Shown: piece after piece, positions 6,141 to 7,443 of the stretch
Position numbering within the stretch: the stretch's first letter is position 1
Layout: every line of letters begins with the position of its first letter
Translations under genes and position numbers: made by a program
The notes under the pieces: model-generated
What the model was told of the DNA's origin: nothing
The model's database searches: none
What the model saw: the letters and a program-made list of their open reading frames with translations, nothing else
NCBI GenBank assembly: GCA_949739465.1
Contig: CATIYQ010000118.1
Location: 1-7,443, forward strand
Reading direction: 5' to 3'
DNA from: an uncultured Peptococcaceae bacterium
GTDB lineage: Bacteria > Bacillota > Dehalobacteriia > UBA4068 > JAAVYR01
DNA length: 7,443 nucleotides

Positions 6141-7169
6141 ATGAAGGAGGACAAGGAAACCACGGTAAACCAACCCGATGAAACGATTCTGTCCCGATTC
6201 GGCATTAAGAAGCCCTATGCCATTTGGCGTATTCAAGCAAACGTCTACAAAGTCAGCGCCCTTCAGGGAGATTTCTGTTTAAAATTCATCCAATATGACA
6301 AAGAAAAAATCGACTTTCTCTATGGTATCACCACCTATCTGCAAGACCGGGGATTTTATCGCATTCCCAAATCTATCTGCACGGTAGATGGAGATAGCGC
6401 CGTTCCTGCCGAAGGCGGCTTTTATACGCTCAACCGTTGGGTAGGCGGCATTGCCTGCGCCTTGGATAACGAATCCCATCTTTTGGCGGCAGGCAAATGT
6501 TTAGCGACATTTAGCTGCGCCGCTTTAGGAGGAGAGCTGCTGCCTGGCGGCAAGGTAGGTTATCACGAGTGGCATGAACGGTTCGCCCAGCGAACGGAAG
6601 ATTTAATGACCTGGCAAAGCCAACTGGCAGTGAAAAAACGGCGGAATCCTTTTGAAAAACTGTATTTGAAAGCGGCTCCCCAGATGATAGCCGACGGTAT
6701 GGGCGCCCAGCGACTTTTAGCCCAATCCGCCTACGAGTATTTGGCGGACGAAGCATTATATTACCGCACGTTTGTCCATCGAGATGTGGCAGCGCGGAAC
6801 TTCATCATCGGAGCGGACGGCGAAGGCTGGCTCATTGATTTCGACTATTGCCGTTACGACTTACCCCTGACAGACATTGTCCGCTTTGTGGAGAGAGGCA
6901 TGAAAGCAGTAGTATACACCCCTCGTCAGCTGGATATGATGTTGGGCGCATATGAGACGGTGCGGAAAATTGATACAGAGGAATACCGCGTCATTTCCGC
7001 TATGCTTTTGTTTCCCCAGAAGTTTTGGCGGCTGTGCGGCCGTTATTTCGCCAGCCCCGACGAAAGCCTGAAACAGGGGATTTATTACAAAATGGTGAAC
7101 GCCATGGGACAAATCAAAGCCCACCGCGACGTGTGGATTTATTTTCAGGGAAAATACGGCTGCCGCTAA
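6141..7169 (+). CDS. CotS-family spore coat kinase with intact catalytic motifs (paralog 3)
   Basis: The 342-residue protein has a CotS/APH-like kinase fold: N-lobe with VYKVSALQGDFCLKFI (K48 as ATP-site lysine), hinge FYTLNRWVGG (94-103), and a C-lobe with complete active-site motifs. These are the HxDxxxxN loop as HRDVAARN (213-220) and the metal site LIDFD (D233, D235), followed by LPLTDIVRF. Unlike the two paralogs before it, it should be able to bind ATP-Mg and transfer phosphate; the CotS family is linked to the spore coat, and its acceptor here is unknown. The ATG has AGGTGG at 4-nt spacing, 17 nt after the preceding stop. No terminator follows; the glycosyltransferase starts 35 nt later. 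A small-molecule kinase of the APH/choline kinase superfamily is the main alternative. Confidence 0.85.
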   Translation: MKEDKETTVNQPDETILSRFGIKKPYAIWRIQANVYKVSALQGDFCLKFIQYDKEKIDFLYGITTYLQDRGFYRIPKSICTVDGDSAVPAEGGFYTLNRWVGGIACALDNESHLLAAGKCLATFSCAALGGELLPGGKVGYHEWHERFAQRTEDLMTWQSQLAVKKRRNPFEKLYLKAAPQMIADGMGAQRLLAQSAYEYLADEALYYRTFVHRDVAARNFIIGADGEGWLIDFDYCRYDLPLTDIVRFVERGMKAVVYTPRQLDMMLGAYETVRKIDTEEYRVISAMLLFPQKFWRLCGRYFASPDESLKQGIYYKMVNAMGQIKAHRDVWIYFQGKYGCR

Positions 7170-7204
7170 AAAAGAGACAACAGAAAAGCTAAAGGAGGTA
7201 ACTC

Positions 7205-7443
7205 ATGTTAGTAGGCATAGACGGTAGAGGCGCCGTCTGGTATCGCGGTACCGGCATCGGCACTTATACCTATCAGTTATTAAAACATTTGAAAGAGCGG
7301 GAAGAACGTAACAGCTACCGCATTTTTTGGCCAGGAGAGGAATACCTCTCTTTAAATATTTCCGACCAAGAGGATTTCCGCCAAGTAGAAGCCAAGGAAA
7401 ACTATTGGGAGGAAGTCTTTTTGCCCAAAGCCATTGGGCGGGA
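7205..7443 (+). CDS. GT4-type glycosyltransferase, N-terminal part (3' end outside window), CotSA-like by context
   Basis: Only 79 residues are visible. They begin MLVGIDGRGAVWYRGTGIG and continue TYTYQLLKHLKE, the typical first strand, Gly-rich loop (acceptor-side) and first helix of GT-B fold family 4 glycosyltransferases. A later WEEVFLPKAIGR stretch fits the pattern in which these enzymes name the acceptor region before the second strand. AGGAGG (7193-7198) stands 6 nt before the ATG. It follows the third CotS paralog by 35 nt with no terminator. In B. subtilis, cotSA, also a GT4 protein, is next to cotS, so a spore-surface glycosylation role is likely. Donor and acceptor cannot be told from this fragment. 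Confidence 0.88.
   Translation, partial: MLVGIDGRGAVWYRGTGIGTYTYQLLKHLKEREERNSYRIFWPGEEYLSLNISDQEDFRQVEAKENYWEEVFLPKAIGR

Noticed and set aside
6144..6150. AAGGAGG just inside the third CotS paralog as a ribosome binding site for a later start
   Set aside because: No in-frame start codon follows at suitable distance; the bases simply encode Lys-Glu-Asp after the ATG.
1..7443. CRISPR arrays, tRNA or rRNA genes, insertion sequences, attachment sites
   Set aside because: No regular direct repeats with spacers, no tRNA-like cloverleaf, no transposase or integrase, and no terminal inverted repeats were seen.

Overview
The window suggests an endospore-forming member of the Firmicutes (Bacillota) with moderate GC content, more probably clostridial or Negativicutes-like than Bacillus. 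The evidence is a YacL-type PIN/TRAM protein beside a CarD-family regulator (a Firmicutes housekeeping arrangement) and, next to them, a run of spore-coat genes. Strong AGGAGG ribosome binding sites and recognisable sigma-A and sigma-E type promoters fit this. The species cannot be named from the sequence alone.

Left part (1-2344), all on the minus strand: yacL (PIN/TRAM membrane protein, 3' end beyond the left edge), then carD with its own intrinsic terminator and two overlapping-range sigma-A promoters in tandem, then a 117-residue protein of unknown function with a very basic C-terminal tail. yacL has its own sigma-A promoter. The 2345-2512 gap is a divergent promoter region.

Right part (2513-7443), all on the plus strand: what looks like one sporulation operon behind a good sigma-E-type promoter (2442-2470). 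Its genes are (1) a SpoVID/SipL-like morphogenetic protein with an N-terminal SPOCS-like domain, a long acidic cysteine-containing linker and a C-terminal LysM domain; (2-4) three consecutive CotS/YsxE-family kinase-fold proteins; (5) the start of a GT4-type glycosyltransferase of the kind often found beside CotS (CotSA-like), cut by the right edge. No terminator separates these genes, gaps are 39 nt or less, and the first two kinase-fold genes overlap by 4 nt. The spoVID-ysxE adjacency known in Bacillus subtilis supports the assignment.

The most interesting point is the division of labour among the three CotS paralogs. The first two have lost the catalytic HxDxxxxN and the metal-binding DxD residues, while the third keeps both intact (HRDVAARN and DFD). 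The second carries an added Lys/Ser/Thr-rich tail of about 110 residues. This suggests a coat module with one active kinase, two pseudokinase scaffolds, a possible acceptor tail, a Cys-rich acidic LysM anchor protein and a glycosyltransferase. That functional picture is inference; the motif losses and tails are directly visible.
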